DNA of 64,000 bases from Omphiscola glabra (taxonomy: Eukaryota > Mollusca > Gastropoda > Lymnaeidae). The notes beneath the pieces are model-generated. The model made no database searches. It was not told where the DNA came from and saw nothing but the letters and a program-made list of their open reading frames with translations. Position 1 is the stretch's first letter, and each line of letters starts with the position of its first letter. Position numbers and translations under genes: made by a program. Below are positions 23,601 to 34,900 of the stretch, one piece after another. Location of the stretch: NCBI GenBank assembly GCA_964017045.1, contig OZ024809.1:14204307-14268306 (forward strand). Direction: 5' to 3'.

Positions 23601-24638
23601 GAAAAGTCTGAAGCAAAAATGGTTTTATCCAACAATAATATTTATAGCTATCATTTTGTGTCTCTGTAGCTATTGCGGTGTAAACAATATTCAAGGTTAC
23701 CATTTTGTGTCCTGGTATCTATAGTGGTGTGAAAAATATTCAAATCTATCATTTTATGTATCCTTAGTGCTGGAAAAAATATTAATTCTGAATTACTTCA
23801 AACTTTAAATGCACTCCCTTTCAACCCATTTTACATATTAAAAAATGATAGTGAATAATAATTTGGAATATCTATAAAGCATCTGAAGTTAATAATTATT
23901 ATAGTATTTTAGTTTTGTTTTTTTTACCTGTAGCATCAAACCTTCCGCATTTATCAATGCCGAATACAAGACCTGCATTTTGTCTGACAAGAAAATTTCA
24001 TTTTTTTTCTTGAATTCCTTGAAGTATGACCAAACCCTATCCAGCAGCCTGTAACTGGGGCACTTGAACATGAAAGAGCCGGTGCCCTTAAGAAGGTCTG
24101 GCTTAATGGGCTCGGTGTTGAGATGAGACGCCATGTTGGTTCGTACCAGAACCCTGGCAATGTCACATCCCTCTGGTCGCATGGCATCTTTGCACAGCCT
24201 GGCATCCAGGTCCTTTAGTTCTGTGTCCGTGGCCAGTTTCTTCATGACGATCTCTCTACCGTCAGGTCGCACCGACCCCACATGAACATTCTTGCCATTT
24301 AAGATATCCAGAACTCTGAATTTAGACATCCCTACAAACTCAATTTGTTTGTAGTAGATCATCCCACACGCTGATCCCCCATAGCAGGCGGGGCACTTCT
24401 CCGTGTCGAGGAGACTCTCAAAGTCTGTCTCAGGATTCGATTGGAACAACCACTTGGCCAGATAGAGGTAGAGGAACAAAGACATAACGGCAGACATGAA
24501 GACCAAAACCCTTGCTCTGGATGGCATGTGACGGAACCTCATGACAGAATCTCCCATGACATTCTCCAGCTTCGACATCCCAGTTTTCACAGTCTGCTGC
24601 AGGTGGTCAGTTTTACGATTTCTTATGTCATTCTTCAT
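20698..24638 (-). CDS. DIPK2: DIPK2-family divergent protein kinase (C3orf58/CXorf36-like), complete five-exon gene
   Basis: Exons in transcript order: 24638-23928, 23607-23485, 22504-22330, 21832-21608, 20873-20698. They total 1410 nt, 469 residues plus TGA, and all splice phases agree. An in-frame TGA lies 12 nt upstream of the ATG. One membrane segment at about residues 43-64 predicts a type II signal anchor. Family features seen: CPAC at 82-85, IVMKKLA around K133/K134 (candidate nucleotide-binding lysine), FPKSEGWPFP and GSCGR at 239-256, DVNLENF from D304 (catalytic-loop-like), VVDLEN with D322 (DFG-like) and DHNYNAICRNLLS at 373-385. Paired cysteines include C149, C158, C193, C353 and C358. 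Family members act in the secretory pathway or are secreted; human paralogues are about 430 residues. The DIPK2A versus DIPK2B assignment is not resolved. The C-terminal tail carries a duplicated TKxGREV. A possible 5'UTR acceptor lies near 24687. Confidence 0.92.
20701..20757 (-). repeat. Coding duplication at the DIPK2 C-terminus
   Basis: TKQGREV (residues 451-457) and TKLGREV (463-469) are encoded by near-identical DNA 36 bp apart. The second copy runs straight into the TGA stop. Confidence 0.8.
21012..21575. repeat. Minisatellite, 24 bp x about 23, filling DIPK2 intron 4
   Basis: Unit GATCCCATTGCTAATAAATC plus TGCT. It occupies about three quarters of the intron between exon 4's donor (21607) and exon 5's acceptor (20874). 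The 24-bp unit gives long false ORFs in several frames. Confidence 0.95.
21915..22146. repeat. Minisatellite, about 50 bp x 5, in DIPK2 intron 3
   Basis: GATGTCAACCTTAGAAA recurs at 21931, 21982, 22031, 22081 and 22131. Confidence 0.92.
22575..23225. repeat. Minisatellite, 24-28 bp x about 25, in DIPK2 intron 2
   Basis: Units of TGACTGAGTCAAGACTTCCT plus ATTTTGTC or ATTGTC. Two unit lengths alternate. Confidence 0.95.
23345..23500 (-). repeat. 32-bp x 5 array containing the DIPK2 exon 2 splice donor
   Basis: On the gene strand each unit reads CTTTCACATAAGA (exon 2 end), then GTAAGTTTAGCACCT. The GT positions are 23484, 23452, 23420, 23388 and 23356, exactly 32 bp apart. Donor variants are GTAAGT (used), GTAATT, GTAAGT, GTAAGC and GTGAGT. 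The unit is not a multiple of three, so later donors would shift the frame. Confidence 0.92.
23651..23790. repeat. Imperfect tandem repeat, 48-49 bp x 3, upstream of DIPK2 exon 2
   Basis: CATTTTGTGTC-like starts at 23652, 23701 and 23749, followed by GTGGTGTGAAAAATATTCAA-like sequence. It lies in intron 1. Confidence 0.75.
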
Positions 24639-25857
24639 TTTAAAGCTGAATCATCATCCGGTTAATGGGACTTTGACCACCTGCTGAGAACAAATAATTT
24701 GAAAGAAAATCAATTCATTGAAGTCCCTAATATGACATAAAGACCTTTACTACTACTACTGGCATTTTAAAATTTAAACAAAAAAACATACAACATTTTT
24801 CATCTTAATTAATTCACCTGAAAAACAAGAACAGCTTAAAATTTTTTTTTTCTCTACTTAGCAAGGATCAACATTGTCACTGGTAGAACATAGGGAGCAT
24901 GAATTCGCGTAAATAATAGATCAGAATTCTGCAAGTTAAAGTGCTTAATTCCAAATACAAAATGTAACTCCCCCCCCACCCCCCTGCACAAAGACATACA
25001 CAATTTAGTTTCAAATTTCATACCAAATTTATGAAGTCATTATTTTTATCTCTTCTGTACTAGCTACTAAATAAATTCTTATGTTTCCCGTAACTCTATA
25101 GACTGGTTTTGTCCCCCAAAAAATATCCTGAATCTAATTAAGCCATGCAATTTCCCCAATGTTAACAAAAGAGACATGGCGCTTATGAAATATGATGTGC
25201 ACCCTTGGTCTTGTAAGTTGAGATATTTCTGTACATTTTCTCCCAAACTAACTATTCGTTGTAGAGATTTGATTTTAAACTGATTGTCCATATTTTATTG
25301 GCCTTAATTGAAATGTATTCTTACAGTGCTCAAACCAAGGCTTCATATGCATAATGATACTGATTGGCATGCTGTGTTATAGCCTGTATAGCAAGCATTG
25401 TAGTACCTAAAATAATAATGTAGATTACATACATGACACACAGTATCTAAAACACTGTAGGCTTACTGTATAAGTTTTAGTTTTGAAAGTAATTAAACAA
25501 TTAATTAAATCCTGGGGTTCTTGTAAGTTATAATACAAATTGATAAGAAATAATTAAATTAGTTTTGTAAAAAAAAACAAAAAACAACAAATAATAGTTT
25601 TTTAAAGTTATTAAAACATTTCCAAATTTTCGCCATCTTCCATCAAGTTGCTGAGAGGATTAAAAAGTACTTTAATCTTATAAACATGAAGGAAACACTG
25701 AAATGTATGCCATGATATATTTATGTGTGAGTTTTTTTTAAGTTATCAAAATATTATATCATTTATTGTATAACAGTATTAATAAAAATATTTTCTACAT
25801 CTTTGGTATATATCTTGTGTATTGATCTTCCACAAAAATTATTGTCTCATGACTTGC

Positions 25858-26026
25858 AGCAGAGCCACTGCGTGGGTCCTGCAAACCCTGCGTCTGCACA
25901 GGGCCTCAGATGTTCAAGAGGCCCAAAGTTTTGCTGTTGAAAAATTTAAACAATCAACTTTGAATGCAGGCTGTTAGGAACCTAAAATGGGCAGGGGGCC
26001 TCGAAAAGTCACAAGACAGCTCTGCT
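25858..26026. mobile_element. Probable MITE relic
   Basis: Ends AGCAGAGC and GCTCTGCT, with GGGTCCTGCAAACCC and GGGCAGGGGGCC inside. No target duplication found. It lies upstream of the DIPK2 ATG. Confidence 0.4.
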
Positions 26027-27282
26027 AGCTATTAGTAAGTAGTTACATTTAGGCTAACTGGTAATACTGTTATGCCATGTGTGTATGCCTAATTTTAGCA
26101 TTGTGGCCACCACCACTTGTCTCCCTTTTGTTTTGTTTTGATATTAATGTCAATGATTAAATGATTACCCACCCCTCCCGCGATTGGGAAAGAGGTTGTT
26201 TACCATTGAATATGTTCAATTTTTTCTAAAGAATGCTATCTGGTGATGCAATTTCTAGAATTTATTTTCTGGATGGTTCTGATTTGATCTCTATATTTAG
26301 GCCGGCAGCTTTACTGGCTGGGAGAGATTTTTGCAAATTTTCCTAAACATTTACGAGATGTAATATACTTGGAAGATTGTACTCTTGTAGTGTCACAAAA
26401 ATGTGTGTGTAAATACATTTTTGTATATTTCAAGGATTGTACCTTTTCCGTAGTTGTGCTGTAAGTTGATATTGTTTTTTTGTTTCTGTATATTTGAATG
26501 TGTATTTTCATATATATTTTTAAGTATAATTAAATTGAATATTGTTAGTAGAATCACTAGCTTCGGTGTAGTTTTTCTTTGTGTACTGGTTTTCAGTCCT
26601 TTCTAATGTACCGTTCATGCTACAAGCCAAATCTAAAAACAGATTAAATTTTCAAAACCATATAACCATACGTAACACAATCAGTTGAATTGAAAGAGGC
26701 TTTCAAATGTATTTATAGTAATATTATCTAATCATTAAACAGATAAGTTGTGGCCTATTTTTTATAAAATATGGTTGGGAATATGATGTCACAAGAAAAA
26801 AAAATGCTGATGAATTGTGATAAAAGATTAAAAAAAAAAAGATTCAGCCATTTTTATGTCAGCTTATTTTAATATGCAAACAGGATTGTAATATCTTAAA
26901 TTTTATCTCTGATAGGCCTATCTAAACTATTGGTTTAAATTCTATTAATACATTTTAGAATACGTACTAACTAACTTAGACTTACATTTATTCCAGCTCA
27001 ATTTTATAAGAGCAGTGGTTCTAAATGGTTGTGTTGTGGCACAGTAGTGTGCCATCAGATTAGCTAGGTGTGCCCAAAAGCTTGAGACTTTGTGAAATTA
27101 ATAAAAAAATGTATCCACATTAAAATTGGATTAAAATAAAATAAAAATTAACACAATTTTGCATATAACACAAGCAAACATAACTAATAGCTCAGAATTT
27201 GCCAGTACATGGTTAAAATGGAGTTACCACTGCAAGCCTACAAATCACTGACTGGTGAAGGCAAATTGTGCATGCACTAGAC

Positions 27283-27451
27283 CAGGGGTAGCTTCCTTTT
27301 GGTATTAGTGAGCCAATAACTTATAAGTCTCTACCATTTATTTAAGACGCATTGTTAAGTCATTTATAATTATTTTGTTGGTCTTCTGTGTGTCAATGAA
27401 ATTTTATATGTGTACCAAGTCTGGCATGCATGCCGTAGGTTGCCTACCCTG
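27283..27451. mobile_element. hAT MITE (CAGGGGTAG family)
   Basis: Ends CAGGGGTAGC and TTGCCTACCCTG, flanked by CACTAGAC and CACTAGAA (7 of 8). It lies between the DIPK2 and DAW1 genes. Confidence 0.75.
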
Positions 27452-28900
27452 CACTAGAATGAGGCTCTCACATTGTTGCAAACTCATACCCTAGTGTGCT
27501 GCAGGGCTACACAGAATACTGTGAAGTGAAAAAGTGATTAAAACAACTTCAACTATTACTTCTATCAGTGTGGTTCCAAGTGTTTATTAGCTGTTTATCA
27601 ATAACAAAATATACCAACAAGTTAATTATATATTGAAAGTACACTGAAAACTGATTTTACTTCATAATTATTTTGTGTGTGTATATAGGCTACATATTAA
27701 AATAAAAATTAATTGTTTTATGAACACTCAGTAAGGCTTATGGGGTTATGCCTTGACCCTGCCAAATCTTATGATCTAAGTCTAAGCCTAACTTAACTAA
27801 CTACTTTGACTAATAATTTAATTAATGGAAAAAAAAATGAATGAGAAACTAAAATTAAGTTAATCTGATTTAAAAATGGTGATCTAACACACTGACATTC
27901 ATCAATGTGATAGCAATTTAAATGGGTGTGTAACCTAGAAAATGTAAACTATTCAAGTAATTTCCTTTTTATGGCTTACCAGCCAGCTAGGCAGTTTGTG
28001 TTTAGGTTAGGAAAATAAAACAAATTTATATAAAAATAAAACAATGATATGCTAATAAGAATAACAGCATGGGTGACCACAGGATTTTGTCTTTGTGCAG
28101 GATGCAGACAGTGGCCTTCTTGTTGCCCACGACCTGTACTGTGAACTTTTATAATTCACTACTGTCATTAAAGACTAAAGCCTAACCTGAACCCTAAATC
28201 AAATGTATCCCTAAGCCCTAAACCTAACCTGAACCCTAAATGTATCCCTAAACCTAATCTGAAACCTAAATGTAGCCATTATTAATAATTATCTAAAATT
28301 TTATATTTATTTTTAATAATTATATCTTACAGAGTCTTGTCTTATTCAAAAGTCATAAGGTCTAGATAAAATAAGTTACACTTAACTTTGATGATTCTTA
28401 GAAACTTAATGAGTCTGAGGCTTCCTCATACTCATACTGTACTTATGGCTTATGTTTATGCCTATTTATTTAACTTTTATTTTAATAAAAGATTATTTAA
28501 ACTATCCTTAAAAGATGTTAGTATAAATAAATACACAAACTTTCTGTTTAGGTTAGGATTTCGAAGCCGGAAATAATACATCTAATATATTTGCAACCTG
28601 TTTTGAAAGTAATCTCCCTTATGAAAACTGAAAAGAGTAATCCTTTCAAATCATTAGTTCTATTGCAACTATTAATAAATATTCTGTTTCTATTTATTTC
28701 AATTTTAAATATAATTTAATTTAGTTCAAAATAAAATGGATTAAGTGTTTAAATGATAACATTATTTTAAAAATTGTTTTACAAAATCTTAATAAATTAT
28801 AAAACTTTTCGGGAGCCCTTACCAGCGGAAGTTGATACCGCCATGATGAATGCCTTCAATTTCTAGAAATAGAAGTAAAAATTGAAGTTTGTGCTTTAAA

Positions 28901-31900
28901 ATGAAGCTCAAAAGATTCCTGCTTAGATACTATCCTCCTGGTAATAACCAAACGTTCTTCTACTTAATTACATTAAATTTATCTTTTAAAAAATATAATT
29001 CTTACGTTACTTTTGTGTAAAATGAATCTTCCAAAGCAAAGTTGAAAGTCAAACTTCAAAGACAAAACTGTTGCCGTTGCTGATTTTATAATTCTTAGCT
29101 TTTTAGACTAAAGATAAGTCAAATAAGAGTAAAGTAAAAGACTATAATCACTCTAGACATAGTAATTATCTGAGCCATGCTTAATACTTAGTTGAGAATA
29201 ATTATATTTATTAATAAGAATTAAGATCAGATCCCAAAATGCAGCTGCCCTATTAAATTTTGTAGAAGCTTAGCTTAGGCTTAACTAGAAATTAAGTTTA
29301 AAAAAAATTAAATTATTATTGAGGACTACTTTTATGTAGATGGCTGTTCTCTTGTTTCCCAAACACGAAGGGAATGTTCAATGTAGCAACTGTAAATTTA
29401 TAATTGTATCATTATCATTTAGACTTAGAAATGTCATGTCCTCACGTTGACATTAGCTTTAATGTGCATGTCGCTTGTTATAAAAAAAATCTCACCAAAA
29501 GACAGAAGAGTTCTCTATACTATTCAATAGAAAATGAATTTTTATTTTTTACAAAGTTAACAAAATGGAAACTCAACAGAGCATCATGCACCCTTGAAAT
29601 ATTTTGGGATTCCCGGGCCTCCATGGCTATGAGCACATTTTTATCCTTTTATTTATCTTGGTTTATTAAGGCTTTAAGCAGTAAATTTCAGCATATCCAA
29701 AATCTTTTGACCTTGGGCAGAATAGGAAAAGTTTCCCAATGCTCCTTAATGTAATGTGAACAGAGACTGTTTAACTTGTCCTGTGTCTTTTCTGTCACTG
29801 TCTGTTTAATGAAATGTCAGAAATGTATCATTTGTAGACATATTTATCCAACTCGTCAATAAAAGTTATATCATTGAGTATTAGCCTTTATGTTACTAAC
29901 TGTTACACCTACTTTTTAATATGCAAATGACAAAAATTTAGCGGTTTATATCACATTATTCTTGACATAAATTTGATGAGATTATTTTTTTATGAAACCT
30001 TGACCCATTGTATCTCAAATGTATAATTAGCTTTCTTCTTTCTCAACTAGGTATAATTCTTGAGTATGAACAAGGTGGTGTAATCAAAACAAAGTCCATA
30101 GATCTGCTGGATTTGTCTCCAAAGTAAATTTCACCATTTATTACAATGCATATTTATATTGTAATTTTTGATTTTTTCTATACTTATGTTACTATTATTT
30201 CCAATTTCTGAAAGTTGAAACTAGTGAAGTATGTAAGCAAAGTACTGTTTTTAAAAAAAAATAAAAATCAATATTTCTTAGTGCTTTAGTTCTGCTGGTA
30301 GTTGAGCAAAATCATTGAAACTGAGCATTGACTCCAAGTCTAACCACCCTCCACAACCTCATTGTACTGAGTCAGTATTTCTTTTTACCCCTGAGTATTT
30401 AACAGTAATCCTGATAAAATTTTTACAATAATTTTAATAATTTCAGCACAAATATTGATCAAGTGGTAGAAGAAATAGCACAGAAAGAGCCTCTCATTAC
30501 ATCAACAAAAGCTGAGCAGGTCAAAAAGCTTGTAGCTCGTATCCTTTTGCACTGAAAGGGAATGTCCCAAATGAGATAGTGCTTCTATACCAATACTATA
30601 ATAGTAATCTTGCTATTGGATTGCTAGGTTAACAAAACAAGCCAGATAAATAATAAAAGCGTTATTTAATATGTGACTAGATCAAGACTCATGAAATGAG
30701 TATAAACTGACGTATTTACTTGTTATAAAGACAACTTTATAACAAGAAGTTTCAGGGGTATAAGTGGGCTTTCAACAATAGTTTTTATTGCATGCATCAC
30801 AACATAACATAAAGACAAAGACACAGGTAGTAAATGGTGACACTGTGGTGAATTGACTCATATTACTCAGTATAGGTGGAAAACTCTTGTATGAGTTATG
30901 ACCTTCTTGTGTCTAGGGGTTTTGTGTTTGGATTTAAATTAACCACAAAGGAACATGTTTAATTGATGTATGTTAATTTTTTAGTTCATGATTATGTTTG
31001 TTAAATTGTATGTACAGCGTGGTGAGCCCAGCCCTAGGCTGGGGTACCACGCCATAGAAAACGTCTAATAATAATAATAATCCATATACACTTAATGCGT
31101 GATTCAAAAGAAGTCCATAACCGATTTCATTGAAATGGAATGAACTTATTTATTTACATTGAATTTACAACACTTCCTAGAAATAGAAATCTTTCATCTT
31201 ATAAGTATAAAAATCAATGGCTTATAGTAAAGGCTTGGATCAATCCTTGCATATAATTTTACAATCTAGGTTCTAATGACTATGAATGTTGGGCTGCCGT
31301 AATAACCTAACATTTCATCATCATAAGTTGTGCTTCGTAATAGGACAAATATGTTCTGGCAGTTAACAACTTTGCTTATCAATATTACTGTAAATGGAGA
31401 TCATAATAGAGCTATAAATATGAGGTAACTTCTTAGGTGGCAGTGGATCCTGTAGTCCTTTACTTCATGGCCTCTCAGGACAGGAACAAAAGTGGACTTC
31501 CCAGCATGTACGTTGTGTGATGGACTTTCCAGGGATGTGTCCTGAGTGTAGAGTCGCCTGGTGCAGGCTCATGGTTTGGTTGACTCCATAGCATCAGACC
31601 TCAGGGCTAATCTTCAATGTAGCTGCTAAGGTGCTGTAGTTGACTCCATAGAATCGGGCCTCATGGCTAATCCTCAATGTAGCTGCTAAGGTGCTGTAGT
31701 TGACTCCATAGAATCGGGCCTCACTGCTAATTCTCAAGGTAGCTGCTAAGGTGCTGTAGTTGAACTTGACTCCATAGAATTGGGCCTCATGCCTAATCCT
31801 CAATGTAGCTGCTAAGGTGCTGTAGTTGACTCCATAGAATCAGGCCTCAGGGCTAATCCTCAATGTAGCTGATAAGGTGCTGTAGTTGACTCCATAGAAT

Positions 31901-34900
31901 CAGGCCTCAGGGCTAATCCTCAATGTAGCTGATAAGGTGCTGTTGTCTGTAGTTTCTTGCAATACGGCAACTTAAATATATTTATATTATTGATGATCTG
32001 GGTTGACTGATCAATCCATGAGGTCACTATGGTGGCAGTGGATCCTCCTCTCCTCACTTTCTCTGGGCCGGGATGAATGTGGATATTTCAGCTGTAAGTT
32101 GTGGAATGGTCTTTCCAAATGTATGTTGTAGGATGGACTTCCGAGGGGTTTGTCATGGGTTTAGAGTCCTAGAAACTTGCACTTGCAGTCCTATTTGATG
32201 CAGGCTTGCGGTTTAGTAGGCAGGTGTGTAGCTCTGGGCGGACACCTGATTCAGACCTAAGGGCTTATCCTCTATCCGGCTGCTAAGGTGTGGTCGTTTT
32301 TTTTGCAATACAGCAACCAGGTATGTATATTTCTGATGGCTTTTTATCTCACACATGTGGTTTACAAGCTGACCCCAATCATGGGGTTTGATCACAGCCA
32401 ATGAAATAACTTGCGTATCTTTAGTCAAAATCTTGTAAGTTTAAACTCACCCTGGACAGTGGAAAGGGGGTGTTTTTTATTTTTTATTGCTGCAACACAT
32501 TTTGTAATGCTGTTCAACAAGCTCAGTGAGTTGGGCCAAGGGCAACAATAGAGGGGAAATAATTCTTACTCAACGAAAAAAAAAAGGATGACAGGGTACA
32601 TTCTAACAAAGTTGTTTTTAATACATCACTTTATGAGAATTTTAAGGTACAGTCTGATGTAATCACAAACAGTTGTTTTAGCACCAAGGGGGAGGGGGGT
32701 TGGCTTATGAACAACTGGGCATTAGAACGTATATATATGGTAACACAGTCGTCCCTCACAACACTGTGGTTAACTTTTGGCTGTCTCACTGTATTGCAGA
32801 CACCCTGACAACACTGTGGTTAACTTTTGGCTGTCTCACTGTATTGCAGACACCCTGACAACACTGTGGTTAACTTTTGGCTGTCTCACTGTATTGCAGA
32901 CACCCTGACAACACTGTGGTTAACTTTTGGCTGTCTCACTGTATTGCAGACACCCTGACAACACTGTGGTTAACTTTTGGCTGTCTCACTGTATTGCAGC
33001 CATTTTACTCGTATGCAGGGTACATCTAATTTTGTATTGATGATTTAAACAGCATTTTATGTGTTGTTAAAATTACATAGGTTTAAGAGAGTAGAAAGTG
33101 TTTAAGAGCGTGGGAAAGGTTAATGATAGTGTGGGGAGGACTCATAAAGCCTTAAAGTATATACAAATGATAAATTAAAAATAATGTTGCTACTTTGCGG
33201 AATTTAGCCTATGGCGGAGGGTTCTGGAACCTACTCCGCCACAGACGAGAGACCACTGTAGGTAAAGTAGTGCATCGTGTACTCTTCCACTCGATAGGTA
33301 AAGTAGTGCATCGTGTACTCTTCCACTCGATAGGTAAAGTAGTGCATCGTGTACTCTTCCACTCGATAGGTAAAGTAGTGCATCATGTACTTTTCTACTC
33401 GATATGTAAAGTAGTGCATCATGTACGCTACCACTGTATAGTTAAAGACTTTTTTCTTTAAATAGATTTAAGAACACCAGACTGCAGTGAGCATGCTAAA
33501 GTAGCATGGACACAAGTGCTATATAAATATCCAATCAATCAATCAATAAATGTACTCTACTACTGTATGGTTAAATTAGTGCAGCATCTACTCTACTGAC
33601 ATTTAAAAAAAAATTTTTTTTATCGTTTACATTAATTTTTTTAAGACTTTACATTTAAATAGAGAAGATTTTTTAGTGTGCAAAACTTTTCTGTAAAGAA
33701 AATTAGGCTGCGGCATATTATCTGATCGTAAGAAATAAAAATCTACTTATCAGATTTAAATCAATGATTTTATGTGGCTTACTGATTGTTCACATTAAGA
33801 ACTGTTTAAAAGTGAACAAATAGATATTTGTTTTGTGTCAAGAGAAAATGACTTGATAGATTTTGAATTTTGCATGCAACCCTTCTAGCACAGTTGTTCA
33901 ACTTCAGTATGTTGTAAAACTTAACATAGTACTTAGGGCTACAGGAAAAAATTGGACAAAAAGAAGATCATCAGTTCTACTTGTTTAAGGTAGGTATTAA
34001 AGAAGTATAACATTGGCTACAATGCTAGAGAGAGAGAATACATTGGATTACAATTATAAGATAATGGGGGCTGAAAATGGAAATCATCACATTACTCATT
34101 AGGTGGCTGAAATGGAAATCATCACATTACTCATTAGGGGGCTGAAATGGAAATCATCACATTACTCATTAGGTGGCTGAAATGGAAATCATCGCATTAC
34201 TCATTAGGTGGCTGAAATGGAAATCATCACATTACTCATTAGGTGGCTGAAATGGAAATCATCACATTACTCATTAGGTGGCTGAAATGGAAATCATCAC
34301 ATTACTCATTAGGTGGCTGAAATGGAAATCATCACATTACTCATTAGGTGGCTGAAATGGAAATCATCACATTACTCATTAGGTGGCTGAAATGGAAATC
34401 ATCACATTACTCATTAGGTGGCTGAAATGGAAATCATCACATTACTCATTAGGTGGCTGAAATGGAAATCATCACATTACTCATTAGGTGGCTGAAATGG
34501 AAATCATCGCATTACTCATTAGGTGGCTGAAATGGAAATCATCACATTACTCATTAGGTGGCTGAAATGGAAATCATCACATTACTCATTAGGTGGCTGA
34601 AATGGAAATCATCACATTACTCATTAGGTGGCTGAAATGGAAATCATCACATTACTCATTAGGTGGCTGAAATGCACCTTAAAGATGTTATAGTTCCTCT
34701 TAAAAATTTGCTCACAATTGGAGGGCTAATTGTTTAAAACTTTATTTAAATTTTAAAAAAATTGTCATGACACACCATAGCACACACAAATTGCATTTTT
34801 AATAATGTGTGGTTGTATTTAAAAATTGTGTTGATTTTTTAGATATACAATTGTTATACAATCCTGGCAGGTCCTCAGGGCTCACATACTACCATTAACA

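Larger units (their letters stand above)
24639..28900. other. Spacer between divergent DIPK2 and DAW1
   Basis: AT-rich. Contains two MITE-like elements and, at about 28170-28280, three imperfect repeats of CCTAACCTGAACCCTAAAT. A DIPK2 5'UTR acceptor may lie near 24687. No coding exon recognised. Confidence 0.55.

Noticed and set aside
32750..34675. CRISPR-like regular arrays
   Set aside because: Units are contiguous with no unique spacers, and the genome is eukaryotic.
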